Assembly: GCA_020747015.1 (NCBI GenBank)
Contig: JAGTJM010000078.1
Coordinates: 62,001-126,000 of the forward strand
Source: Pyrenochaeta sp. MPI-SDFR-AT-0127
Taxonomy: Eukaryota; Ascomycota; Dothideomycetes; Pleosporales; Cucurbitariaceae
DNA length: 64,000 nucleotides
Reading direction: 5' to 3'
In this document: positions 10,340 to 21,230 of the stretch, piece after piece
Numbering within the stretch: the stretch's first letter is position 1
Layout: each line of letters opens with the position of its first letter
Translations under genes and position numbers: made by a program
The notes under the pieces: generated by a model
Told to the model about the DNA's origin: nothing
The model's database searches: none
What the model saw: only the letters and a program-made list of their open reading frames with translations

Positions 10340-12200
10340 ATGGCGCGGATTACAGGTGTATGGGTCGATTTGCTCGAGACTGACACAGCCGTCTGTCCCA
10401 GCCTCCAAAGTCTCTTTGCACTTGCAAACATCCTGTTCGGTATTGTGGCATTGACCTTCGCTGCACTTCAAGTTGAGCTCTCGGTGCTCCTAGGGATAAC
10501 CATTGGTGCTGGTGTAACAGCGGGATTGCTGGTCCGCTTCGCATTTTCTCCACGAGGAAACGCAGAGCGCTTGCGAACCCTCACAGATCCTAAGCTGGCG
10601 TCGAAGCCAGCAGAGAGGCTCGCTGAGCCTTCCATATTTGAGCGCATCATCCCTTGTGACTGCGACTGCAAATGCGATGGTATGCCAGTGCTGCCCATGT
10701 CAGACAAAAAATTATGGGATGACGAGGGGCATTCTACCGCCAGCATACCGTCCTTCAAAGACTCTGGGCATGCGAGCCCTACGGCAGATGAGCAGCAGGC
10801 ACAAAGCGAGCCGCACTCGTTGGAGACTTGCCTAGCCCTGGTCGCCAAGGGCCACACGGCCCAGTTGCGCAATGGGGAGATTGTGCAGCTCGTCATGGCT
10901 GGACAAGTCCCTTTGCACGCCATCGAGCGGGCAGTGGGTGACACATCACGTGCAGTGCGCATTCGACGAGCGGTGCTTTCACTGATGCTGGTGGAGCAGA
11001 ACGACAACAGCAACAGATATCGAAGCCACCGCGCGCTGTCGGGCCTGCCGCACCGCAACTATGACTTTGACGCCGTGGCCGGCCGGTGTGCTGAGAATGT
11101 CATCGGCTACACACCCGTCCCTCTGGGCGTTGCAGGCCCGCTGCTGGTTGATGGGCGTCAGGTGATGCTGCCCATGGCCACGACCGAAGGCGCCCTCATC
11201 GCGAGCACGTCACGTGGAGCAAAGGCACTCCTCCATTCTCTCGGCGGGCTGGGAGTCAACACAGAGCTGACCGACGATGGCATGACGCGCGCACCTATTC
11301 TGGCCTTTCCTTCGCTGCGTAGTGCCGCCGCCGCCAAACGCTTTCTCGACTCGGTGCCGGGCCAGACACTCCTAGCCGACGCATTCAATACATCCTCGCG
11401 CTTTGGCCGCTTCATTGAGGCAGCTTCTACCCTGATTGGATCACGGCTCTATGTGCGGTTCAAGGCACGTACTGGCGAGGCCATGGGCATGAACATGGTC
11501 GGCAAGGGCGTGGCTCTGGCGCTGGAGCGACTCAGCCAGGCGGCGACTCAGTGTCCGGCGTTAAGCGAGATGCACATCCTCTCGCTCTCGGGCAACGCAT
11601 GCTCAGACAAGAAAGCGGCCGCCGTGAACTGGATCCGAGGACGCGGCAAAAGTGTCTGTGCCGAAGCCGTAGTGCCTGCTGACATTGTGCAGAGCGTCCT
11701 CAAGTGCAACGTCGACGCCCTTGTGCATGTGAGCACCCACAAGAATCTTGTAGGCTCTGCCATTGCAGGCTCGAGTGCTGGAGGCTTCAACGCTCAGGCG
11801 GCTAACATTGTGGCTGCTGTCTTCTTGGCCACTGGACAGGACATGGCCCAGGTTGTGGCCAGCAGCAATTGTCTGACGCTCATGGAACAGTGAGTCGTAC
11901 TATCTCTCATATTGCTTTTCCACTAACCACCTCTACAGAATGCCCTCTGGAGACCTGAAGGCTTCAGTAACCATGCCATCGCTCGAGGTGGGCACCATTG
12001 GCGGAGGAACTGGCTTGGCTCCCCAATCGGCCATGCTAGAACTCATTGGTGCACGTGATGTGGAGCCGGCAGATGGAAGCAATGCAACTCTTCTGGCCAA
12101 GATAATCGCTGCTGCTGTACTCGCCGGAGAGCTGAGCCTATGCAGCGCCCTGGTGACGCAAGATCTCATCAAGAGCCATATGGCGTTGAATCGCAAGTAG
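10340..12200 (+). CDS. HMG-CoA reductase, short cluster-type paralogue
   Basis: Two exons, 10340-11889 and 11939-12200, give 603 aa. The catalytic domain is complete: ENVIGYTPVPLGVAGP, TTEGALIASTSRG (Glu283), SDKKAAAVNW (Lys424), GQDMAQV (Asp501) and the C-terminal SHMALNR (His597). It reduces HMG-CoA to mevalonate with NADPH. The N-terminus is very short, with only one hydrophobic stretch that could form one or two membrane passes (about residues 28-75). There is no sterol-sensing multi-pass domain as in the housekeeping enzyme of about 1,000 residues or more. Located between the monooxygenase and the cyclase, it would raise mevalonate supply for the terpenoid and may escape sterol feedback. 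Substitution for the housekeeping enzyme as self-protection is a weaker possibility. It looks intact. Confidence 0.93.
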
Positions 12201-12785
12201 AAGACCAAGAGACGCTACCATAGCCATGAAATACTATCTGAACTTTCATCAAAATAATGTTGTACCAGTTATGAAACAACACAAATGCGCACATGTGACA
12301 CTCTTAATCCAATTTGCCGATGGGCCAAGCAAGAATGACCAGTAGTGTGCTCTACGAGGTAGGACATTTACGAACAGGTACTGCAGCGCTGAATTCGTAG
12401 CTCCTCGCAGTGATTGAGTTTGCCAGAGCATTATGCGGAACACAGATCATGCTTCTGACAATTCAGCTCCCCGAATCTCCCAACTAGGTACCTCCGCTCT
12501 TTCGAATTATCAAAACCAGCGGCAATTCCTGTTCAGGAAAGGCTGTGGTTTCTCCGACGGAGCGCATTCGAGCGGATTGCCGTGCCTACGGACGATTAGT
12601 CTGGTTTAGCGTCTGCGAAGGCATGAAACTCCTGTCGGTGGATAGTTTCTCTATAAAGATATAATAACAGTAGGAAGGCATCCGGGGGCATCTACACTTT
12701 ATACAACTCCCTTTCTGATCCTTGACACTCACCCTTTTTGTTGCTTGCTCACCCCATAACATTCCATCCAGTAAATAAGATAACC
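12201..12785. promoter_or_regulatory. intergenic, probable promoter of the sesquiterpene cyclase gene
   Basis: About 585 bp without a gene. A TATA-like ctataaagatataata lies at about 12650-12666, some 120 bp upstream of the cyclase start codon. Confidence 0.4.
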
Positions 12786-13888
12786 ATGATGTCTGTGCAA
12801 GTACTCCAACCTGTCGCTTTGCCGACAGGACCAATCGAACCGTTAAAGGTCGCGGTTCAAAAGCCTACCCCGCCTCCGCCGGCTCACTTCGTTCCTGAGT
12901 GCCACCCTCTGGAGCCTTAAGTCACCGAAGAAGTCGACGGCTACTTCATCAAAAACTGGCCATTCCCAAATCAGAAATCCATTCGAAAGTTTCGTGGAGC
13001 AGGCTTCAGTAGAGTTACTTGTTGCTACTACCCAACAGCCGTGGACGACAGAATTCACTTTGCATGCAGGCTGCTGACCTTACTTTTCATTATTGATGGT
13101 AAGGGTGCATACACAGCTTTCGGGCTTACCCCAGATAAGTAAAGGCGATGAACTGACGCGTAAGCAATGGAGACCTTCTAGAAGACATGTCTTTCGTTGA
13201 TGGCAAAGCATACAACGACAAGCTAATGCCCATCGCCCGCGGCCACGTGAAGCCTGACCGGAATGTGCCTGTCGAGTGGATGACTTGGGACCTTTGGGAG
13301 AGCATGAGAGCTCACGATCATAAACTCGCCGACGAGATCCTGGAGCCGACCTTCACATTCATGCGCGCTCAGACGGATCCCAGCCACAAGAACAACTTCC
13401 GCCTCGGTGATTACCTCGAGTACCGCGAGCGTGACGTTGGAAAAGCGTAAGTGTGCCATTTTGCAACAAAAGTGCTCTTCTACAGTCAGTTTTGGGCTAA
13501 TCATTGCTTGACCTAAAGACTTCTTTCAGCTTTGATGCGGTTCGTCATGAAGCTCAACCTCACCGAAGAGGATCTCACCCTAGTGAAGCCGGTGGATCTC
13601 AACTGCTCGAAGCACATCTCCGTTGTCAACGACATCTACAGCTGGGAAAAGGAATATATTCAGTCACTGCGTTCCAGCGAGGAGGGCTCTATTCTATGCT
13701 CCTCGGTGCAGGTCATGGCTGAAGAGGCAAACGCCAGTCTTGAAGCCGCAAAACGGATCCTGTGGGCTATGTGCCGCGAGCGGGAACTCGTTCACCTTGC
13801 CGAGGTAGAGGAGTTACGTGATTGTAAGCAAGACATTATAACTTACTGTAAGGGCTTGGAGTACCAGATGAGTGGTAACGAAATGTGA
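12786..13888 (+). pseudogene. aristolochene-synthase-like sesquiterpene cyclase with early in-frame stop
   Basis: Three exons, 12786-13098, 13173-13446 and 13519-13888, all join in phase and resemble fungal aristolochene synthases (class I cyclases that convert farnesyl diphosphate to an eremophilane-type bicycle). The aspartate-rich site rebuilds across intron 1 as IDDLLEDM. The second metal site is NDIYSWEKE, and the C-terminal GLEYQMSGNE block is present. An in-frame TAA at 12918-12920 falls about 44 codons in, inside the conserved N-terminal region. No intron of usable size can remove it. The frame also ends at TGA 13886-13888, about ten codons before the usual family end, which removes the terminal aromatic/RY region. 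Everything else is preserved, so inactivation looks recent. A downstream restart would lose the conserved N-terminal helices. Relatives make precursors of fungal mycotoxins; the product here is unknown. Confidence 0.8.
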
Positions 13889-14136
13889 AGCTGTTCAACA
13901 CAGCGGTACATTAGGAAAGATCTCTAGTTCCTACCAAGCAGTCAGTCCACGGCAATGCTTCCAAAGCCGTCGAATCGAAATGTCTGATTTTAGTCTATTG
14001 TTGCGTTCGTAGAATGCTATGCAAATGCTTTATTGCTCTATATATAGACCACATCACTAGGCTCTGGTTCTTATCTTCTCTCCACACACCCCTCTCAGCC
14101 CACCGTTCATAAGGAATTTGAATCTGAACAGAGGGC

Positions 14137-15730
14137 TCATCTCTTTATCAACAGTTTAGGACCAACGAGTGCGATTCGGGAGAGAGTGACAAACACAGCG
14201 CCCTAGGATCCGTTAGTCTTCCATGATGGTGAGCAGTTTTCTCGTTTTGCTTTGCTTTGCTCACCGTGAGTAGTGTGACACCACAAAAGATTCTGAGGCC
14301 GGAGTAGCCGCCATTCTGGCCAGTCACAATTGCTCCAGCAATTGGGCTGCCTGTCAAAACACCAAATGCAGAGAATGCATATAACGTGCCGGTTCGGATA
14401 CCTAGTTTTTGAATATCTGATATGGAAGCCACCATGGCTGGAATGATTGAAAGCATCAAGCCTGATGCAGAGCCATATAGTACCGCGAAGACGATGATTG
14501 GAGCATTTGAAGATGCGGGAAGCCATAGAGCAAGACTTATGATCCCGGAGAAGAGAGTGAAAGCAATGGAGACGTTGAAGACGCCGTACAAGTCTCCAAG
14601 ATGGGCGGGGATAATCCTTCCAAAACAACTCGCTGCGTTCAGGATCGGGACAAGATAGTTCGCGAGATTGGTCGACATACCGTCTGCTTTGGCTTGTACG
14701 ATGAGGAAGTTGAAAGGTAGGAATCCACCAAGGTAGATGAAGAATGAACCGATGGTAAGAAGTAGAAATGGCACTTCGGCAAACGACTTGATGTACTCCT
14801 TTATTGAAAATGGTTTCGGAACAGGAGGCAGGCGAGATTTGACAGCTATGTTACCGAAGATCAGGATCCCCACGATAAGGAACGCAGTGATCCGCATCGC
14901 CCATCCAAAGCCGACGTCATCAATCAAGTGCTGAACCATAATCGGGAGGATGACTCCGCCGAGACTGGATCCAGACATCATTATACCGAACGCGAGCGCT
15001 CGGTGTCTGTGGAACCAAGACCCTGTCGCAGCAATAGCTGAGCGGCTGTTAGCTGTGAGGGATTGACAGCAATGGGAGTGCAAGTCTACACACTGGGATA
15101 GAATAGAAAGCTGGTTCCAATCGCACTGCAGACACTTTGAGCCAGAAATATCTCATAGTATTTGTGCGATAGTGAGGTCATCATCAATCCGAAAACATGC
15201 ATAAAGGATCCGAAGAGGATGGGCCACCGAGGGCCAAAGCTGTCAGCTAGCTTGCCGGAGAACATTCCCTACGTAAACATCAGAATCATGTAATTCGAAG
15301 GTGTGTTCCATAGACGGACGCAGAAGAAGAGCATGAATGATTCTGTTGACAGTATCCATGCCACGCTACCTGTCGAATAAGACACCAGCTGATGGATTTC
15401 ATAGTAGTCCTGGAAAACGCCAATGCCTATCACCAGCTGTCAGTCAACGAGGATTTTTCATCAGATAGAGAGCATCATACAATTAACCCAGCCAAAGCTG
15501 GCAAAGGTCGTACAAAATCCGCCTGCAACACAGACCCATGCTTCAAAACCTCCATCAGGGAACAAGTTGGGATCATGAGGATCAAGAAGTTCGTTCTTTG
15601 CTATCTCTGTTAGAGGTTCTGGAGTGCTTCCAAGCTCAGAGTCATCAGTCTCTTCTTTCTCTGGCATCTCGTCTAAGCTTTCGTGAGTGGTAGGGTTCTG
15701 GGAGTGTTCTGTATCCACACTTGATTCCAT
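14137..15730 (-). CDS. MFS transporter, monocarboxylate-transporter-like (cluster exporter)
   Basis: Five exons on the reverse strand, 15730-15481, 15426-15320, 15268-15094, 15037-14265 and 14202-14137, with matching phases give 456 aa. An acidic cytosolic N-terminus precedes PDGGFEAWV, the hallmark of fungal MCT-like MFS proteins. GWVNCIGVFQ and GSWFHRHRALAFGI follow, then about twelve hydrophobic segments. The last 66-bp exon restores a normal C-terminus, whereas reading through intron 4 gives an artefactual tail. Such proteins at cluster edges usually export the metabolite, here an inferred terpenoid, across the plasma membrane. An alternative start 33 codons upstream is less likely. The gene reads toward the cyclase. 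No defects are seen. Confidence 0.88.
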
Positions 15731-17047
15731 ATCGACAAAAAGTAAAAGTGAAAGGAAGTGTTGACGGAGCAAAGTCGCCTGGTATCGCCGCTCATCTTCG
15801 CCTCTCGGGCATCTCCATCCCTGGTACAAAAAGCGGGCGATGTATCAGAGAAAGAGCGCTAGTCAGTATGAGGCATCACCTTTTGATGATGTGAATAATG
15901 GACGCGGGGTAGTAGAGCGGAACATGGTTCCACAACGTTGCAATAGAGAGGATCTGCACTACTCAACCCCCCTTTCCATTGCAAGCATGTATGGATGGTA
16001 GAAGAGGATAACCCTGAAATAGCCTGTTTTTAAATGTATACAACCTACAAGTCGAAATAAAAGTTAAACTAAGGGTATATCGCGTGATTTTAGTGATCAT
16101 CTGACCACATTATGTGTAAATACAGAAGTCAGCCGAGACATTTAGCCAATCAGAGGCTTATAAGCTAACGAGCCACCAGATTTTAAAGGCTGCTTTTGCT
16201 TTTCCCTCTAATTCTCTATTGTCACGACATCAAGCAATAGATTAAGTATCTATCGAGGATCTACGAGTCATAACTTGGGGGCCTTGGTGTGCATTCTCTT
16301 TAATTCTTGGTATAATTGACGTTAGGCTCTGATTGATGCCAAAGGAGGGCCTACAAAATACTAGTAAATAGAGATATCTATCAATGTATTACATATCCGG
16401 AGGCGGTGAGGTTAATAGTCCCTTGTAAATACCCTAGTAACGCAGGCCCACTAGGCCCACCGTATTACCTCTATTAGGGGTGGGGGGATAGTACCCCCTT
16501 TTCCTTGCTTCCCTGTTGGCGCTAGTACTGATAAGAGAGATATGTTCTGAGCTAAGAAACCCTGAATGGCCCTCAATAACCCTAGATAACCCTGGATCCT
16601 AGGGAACCCTAAACTCAAGTCTGCATTTCGGTGGTGTGTGACTTTTAATTAAGCATTTAGCCTAGCCAATTATTATCCTAGACCACAGTCAGGTTGTCTT
16701 CAATTTCTAGTTTAAGTGCATCTGAGCGCGGTCCGGTAGGTCGAGTGGGTCATGTCAGCAGCACACTAAGCATTAGGGTAACCATGTAACTAGCCCCTGC
16801 GCCGTCACTGAACAGTTACAACAAGGGTAGGGTCGGGCCGTGCCGGCTGCCATCCCTGCTTTTGGTGTGATCGAATTTTTAGACCGCATTTTCTGACCGT
16901 GGCAAACCCGTGAGCGTGACTGTGGACTTAGGTGTGGCACATTCCCTCGCTATATATTCATAGTGACTCCGAACCACTCTCCGGAATAGAAATTACAATT
17001 ACTATTTGATCACACTCTTATGAATTCGTTGACGTTACAAAGTCACT
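15731..17047. other. intergenic with repeat relics
   Basis: No gene recognised. At about 16453-16495 there is a block GGCCCACCGTATTACCT... that recurs in altered form at about 19386. At about 16555-16613 there are several degenerate CCCTAA-like units. The stretch probably contains the promoter of the SDR gene at 17048. Confidence 0.5.
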
Positions 17048-17914
17048 ATGACCACATCTCTCTCGGGTAAAGTCGCGCTAGTCACAGGCTCTTCACGATC
17101 TATCGGTGCTGCAATCGCCAAACGCCTCGCTGACGATGGTGCGAATGTCGTTGTCAACTACGTTTCCAACTCAAAAGCGGCCAGCACCCTTGTTGATTCC
17201 ATCAATGCCAAACGAGCAGGCGCGGCCATCGCAATCAAGGCAGACGTGTCTACGGTCGTTGGTGGCCAGAGGTTGTTGTATGAGGCTGTGAAATCATTTG
17301 ACAAAATCGACATTATTGTCTTGAATGCCGCAATCATGGGCAGCAAGCCGTTGGCGGAAATTGATGAGCAGTTCTTTGATGACCATATGAACGTCAATGT
17401 CAAAGGACAATTATTCCTTGTTAAGGCAGCTGCTCCACTTCTAGCTTCAGGTATGTTTCTCTCTTATATACTTGTGAGGCCCACTCTGATTTCAAGCTTC
17501 TACTATACAGGTTCCCGAATCATATTCTTCTCTTCGTCACTTACGAGACTATCCTCGGTCTTACCCAACGCCCTAGTCTATATCGCTACCAAGGGAGCCA
17601 TTGAGCAATTATCGCGTGCCCTTGCCAAAGACTTTGGCGTCCGGGGCATCACCGTCAACACCATTTCTCCTGGGCCAACAGACACTGACCTTTTCCGCAA
17701 AGGGAAGCCCGAAGATTTCATCAAATACATTGCCAGCCAAACCCCGTCCAATAAGTTGGGCCAGCCAGATGAGATAGCCTCGGTCGTTTCGTTCCTTGCA
17801 AGTCCTGCAGCAGGTTGGATTAATGGACAAAACATTGTCGTAAATGGGGTGAGCACAGCTAATTATCAGAATGCGACCTTTGAAGTTAATTCATTCCAGG
17901 GCTATGTTGTGTAA
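17048..17914 (+). CDS. short-chain dehydrogenase/reductase (second SDR)
   Basis: Exons 17048-17450, 17511-17848 and 17900-17914 give 251 aa, the usual classical-SDR length. Both introns (60 and 51 bp) are multiples of three and contain no in-frame stop, so an unspliced reading is also open. Splicing is preferred because it restores the family ending NGGYVV and removes a non-homologous insert after the fourth helix. Motifs: TGSSRSIG cofactor site, NAA, SSS active serine, YIATK (YxxxK). It resembles fungal 3-oxoacyl-ACP-reductase-like and naphthol-reductase-like SDRs. It lies about 1.3 kb beyond the MFS gene and may belong to the terpenoid cluster or stand alone. It looks intact. Confidence 0.87.
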   Translation: MTTSLSGKVALVTGSSRSIGAAIAKRLADDGANVVVNYVSNSKAASTLVDSINAKRAGAAIAIKADVSTVVGGQRLLYEAVKSFDKIDIIVLNAAIMGSKPLAEIDEQFFDDHMNVNVKGQLFLVKAAAPLLASGMFLSYILVRPTLISSFYYTGSRIIFFSSSLTRLSSVLPNALVYIATKGAIEQLSRALAKDFGVRGITVNTISPGPTDTDLFRKGKPEDFIKYIASQTPSNKLGQPDEIASVVSFLASPAAGWINGQNIVVNGVSTANYQNATFEVNSFQGYVV

Positions 17915-19836
17915 AAAAACATATCGAGTTTTCATACTCATCGGGGAGTCTGAATAGCAGGCAATGAGGGCAACGGTGGGCTTGATATCGAAAAAGGTCG
18001 TGAAACTGTGGTAGTTGTAGGTGATGTTACATGAATTTTGAAATCTATACTAGCAAAATCTATTTCTCTAGACAGCATCGAATATGGGGAAGATAGCACC
18101 ACCTGGATAGCTGACTGCGGAATATAGTCAATAACGTCAATTGAAAGCTTTATCAACGTATAAGTCGGGGATGTTACATAGGTGTAGATAATTAAGGTAG
18201 ATGCAGGAGCCAGTACGCTCTTTAGACTTCCACTGTCTATACAGCCTTGCCATGGCTATGATAAATATTCTGTTACACCCGATATGACTGCTCCACCTCT
18301 GCTGCCGTGATTCTGCTACTTGCCTCCTTACCATGAGGTAACCGTGATATTAACTATTTTTTAAAGTCTTGTGTACACCAGCTACATACCACCCTTTTCT
18401 TCTTATGTGTCACAGGGTAAAACCCGCATTCCCCCACTTTGGGAAACCGCCTAGCAAAGGGTTCATTAATCGGGGAAACCTTCCGCCAATCACTTAGGGA
18501 TCCTAGAAGTAGAATATCCTCTTCATAGTAGATAACTTTGTAGCGTTAAACGTAATTATTATTCAAATAACGTCAGTCGACCCCTGATATGATACGGCAT
18601 CTCTTCCACCTCTCTATTCAACTACCGACATCCTTCCGTATGCGAGGCAGTACTAGGACTAGCGTTAGCGTTGGCTCCATTTCTCTCGTTCTCCACTAGG
18701 TGCTCTCCTATCCTCTTAAATCTATCTACTCTGCAACGTGCTTCGGTCTCTATAGAGTGGGTACTGCCGACGCTTAATAAGATACAATCCTCCCGGCGCC
18801 TTTTGACGGCAACCTAGTACTGTTATTCCGGAGTTACACTATCCTACTCCCTACGAAATATAGTAACCCTTACTATTGATCCACATAATTTAAGCGCTAT
18901 CCTAATAAATACTAGGATCTCGGCAGTACTAGGATACCTAATAATGGAACCACGGTAACTAGAGCCTCTACTAAGACTCTAAGGGACGGGTGGCTTACGG
19001 GTGCTCCCACGATTTCCGAGTAGGATTTATCCCAATAGGATCGTACTCTATAAGTTAGCTAGCAACGTAGTATAGTCGAATCTGCTGCTGTCGTTATGAG
19101 GTATTGATCTATTTATGTAGGTAGATGTGCATAGCCTTATATGAGGTATTTATTCTATTGGTCTATTCCATAGGCATATCTGCATGACCTTGTACTATAT
19201 AAGGGGCGGGTTTTTTTGGGGGGGAAACATAGATCCACACAGCACACACTTAAACACGCTATGGCTGCATGGCCTTATACTATCCCCCTCCCTAAGTAAC
19301 GGATGATTAGTGGATCTAGTGTAGGGGTAGAATGACGAATCACTGAGGTAGGAACTTCACGAAACCGAATCACAGGGTGTCGTTGATGGCCCACCATATT
19401 ACCTTTAATAAGGGGGAGGGATAGCATGAAGATCTTTGATCAAGAGGTAGAGGCAGTTATTACGCGCTCGAATGAGCACTAGGGCTATTGTGTATGCAGG
19501 GAAAGCCATGTAGAGCAACGGTAAGGTGGGTAATGGTGGATCAAGAGCTTGGCTTTGACGTGCCTAGGAGAAGCCTTACATCCACTCAAAAATATCAGGA
19601 ATACAGGTATGTGAACTCTGCGGGCACCGGCGCCATTTGAATAAGGCATATCGCGGCACATTGAGAATAAAGCTGTGGATCAAATATACCTATATAAACT
19701 GCACGAAAACCCCAGATAGACTCCTTATTAAGAATACTAATTCCTTATCTCTCTCCGACATCGCCATACTGCTGTACTATATCCGCTGTGCAAAGTGTAA
19801 TCTTTTGATTACAGACCCAGGCTAAACTATTACAAC
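17915..19836. other. intergenic, degraded repeat-like DNA
   Basis: About 1.9 kb without a convincing gene. It contains local repeats of a GCATGGCCTTATACTAT-like word near 19125, 19177 and 19263, and a second copy of the 16.45-kb block at about 19386-19430. The composition suggests old repeats. Confidence 0.5.
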
Positions 19837-21053
19837 ATGGTATGTACGACTGATAAGCCATTCCTTGCCTTAGATTTTTCTCATTCAAAACCGTGTTGCA
19901 GAAACAACAAGTAGCAATCCAGCCACGAGTAGAGCGTCTCGAGCAAATGCTCGGTGATCCTCTCTTCGAAAGCATACTCTGGGGCCACGACTATGACCTA
20001 GGCGGGCTGGACAAGGGTCTGCGTGGTAGGATCGAGTCCGGCCAGTTCAAGAAGATCGTCTTCTATGGGATGGGATGCTCATCAGTGGTGTCCGACATCG
20101 TCAAAGGCTTTTTTCTGACGGAGCGCATCCCGATACACGTCCAGGTTATTAACGACTACGACCTTGACTGGTTTATCGACAGAGAAATCCTGAAAGAGGA
20201 CTCTACGCTGGCGATCATCGTCTGCTATAGCGGCTGGTCGGTTGAGCCGTGCATGTTCTTCGAGACAATGCGAGGGATGACAGGGAACAGAAACCTGATA
20301 GTCCTGTCTGGAGGCGGGAAGATTGCCACTCTGTGCAAAGAGCACAACACCTCGCTGATCCAGTATAAGCTAAGGCATGCCGACCGGGAATACCCCCTCT
20401 ATCACGTTCAGCAATTCTTCTCGATATTCCTCGATCTGTTCCACAAGCTGAAGATCATAAAGTCCTCATACCAATCCGAGCTCAAGGACTCGGTCGAGTT
20501 CCTGAAAGCCGAATTCCACGAGGGAACCCTCAAGCGAGCAGAGGCCATTGCGGAGAAGCTGAGGGGGGCCCGAATCGCTCTGTTGAGTACGCCGGACTGG
20601 TATGTCACCCTCCTCAAGCAGACAACCATGTTCTTCAACGAAATTGCCATGGTTCCGACTCACAGAAACCTCCTGCACGAGTTCTCCCACACCGAAGTGG
20701 CAGCCTATTCCGACCCGGCCCAGAAGCAGGCCATCGTCACCTTCTGCGACTCCAATGCCGATGAATACACGCGGAATAAGATCAAGACCCTAGAAGGGCT
20801 GTTCGGTGGAAAGGAAGTCTCTCAGAACCGTAACATCGAGTTTGTCAATATCGACCTAAACCAGGACAATTTCTTCAAAAAGTTCTTCTTTGGGCACTTT
20901 TTTACAGTTTATATTGCGTATTACCTAGGGAAATACTCCGACGTGGAGGGGAGAGACTTAATCTCGATTGCTGCGAAGAACCCTTGGTGGAGCCAGCGTT
21001 CGATCGAGCTGTTCCCTAAGTGTGTCGACATCCCTTCGAGTCTCGAGTCCTAG
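19837..21053 (+). CDS. SIS-domain sugar-phosphate isomerase-like protein (bacterial PGI/PMI type)
   Basis: The frame that carries homology has no ATG at its beginning. A good intron (19840-19901: GTATGT donor, CTGATAA branch, TTGCAG acceptor) joins a first exon consisting only of ATG (19837-19839) to exon 2 (19902-21053), giving 384 aa. An alternative is Met at 19947. The sequence resembles bacterial and archaeal bifunctional phosphoglucose/phosphomannose isomerases: a first SIS domain with FYGMGCSSVVSD (about residues 55-65) and CYSGWSVEP in place of the usual SYSGxTxE loop, and a second C-terminal SIS domain with HEFSHTEVAAY. The substrate loops deviate, so activity on glucose- or mannose-6-phosphate is uncertain. 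The gene is GC-richer than the decayed repeats around it and intact, which suggests selection and possibly bacterial origin. Confidence 0.75.
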
Positions 21054-21111
21054 AAAGATGGTGACAACCTACACACCCAGTAGGGTTGCAGGTGAATGGA
21101 TGCTAAACAGT

Positions 21112-21228
21112 TTCTCTTTTTTCAACAAAGTGAACATGCTATTTGCGCTATTCTCTCTTTTCAACAAAGGGGAAATGCTGTTTCCACTATTCTCTCTTTT
21201 TAACAAAAGGGAAACGCTATTTGCGCTA
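21112..21228. repeat. 39-bp tandem repeat, three units
   Basis: Three head-to-tail units at 21112-21150, 21151-21189 and 21190-21228, each beginning TTCTCT and ending in a TTTGCGCTA- or TTTCCACTA-like word. Thirty-nine bases is a multiple of three, so the array also reads as a 13-residue repeat (LFSLFNK...). With no gene start it is not called coding. Confidence 0.85.
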
Positions 21229-21230
21229 TT

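Noticed and set aside
10468..11058. Long reverse-strand open frame opposite HMG-CoA reductase
   Set aside because: Shadow of the GC-rich coding strand; no homology and no start context.
14137..14264. Alternative 3' end of the MFS gene with tail SKAKQNEKTAHHH
   Set aside because: It is read-through of a 62-bp intron; splicing restores a normal hydrophobic C-terminus.
16555..16613. True interstitial telomere
   Set aside because: The units are few and degenerate, so they are reported only as a weak resemblance.
21112..21228. CRISPR-like array
   Set aside because: Units are directly adjacent without spacers, and the genome is eukaryotic.
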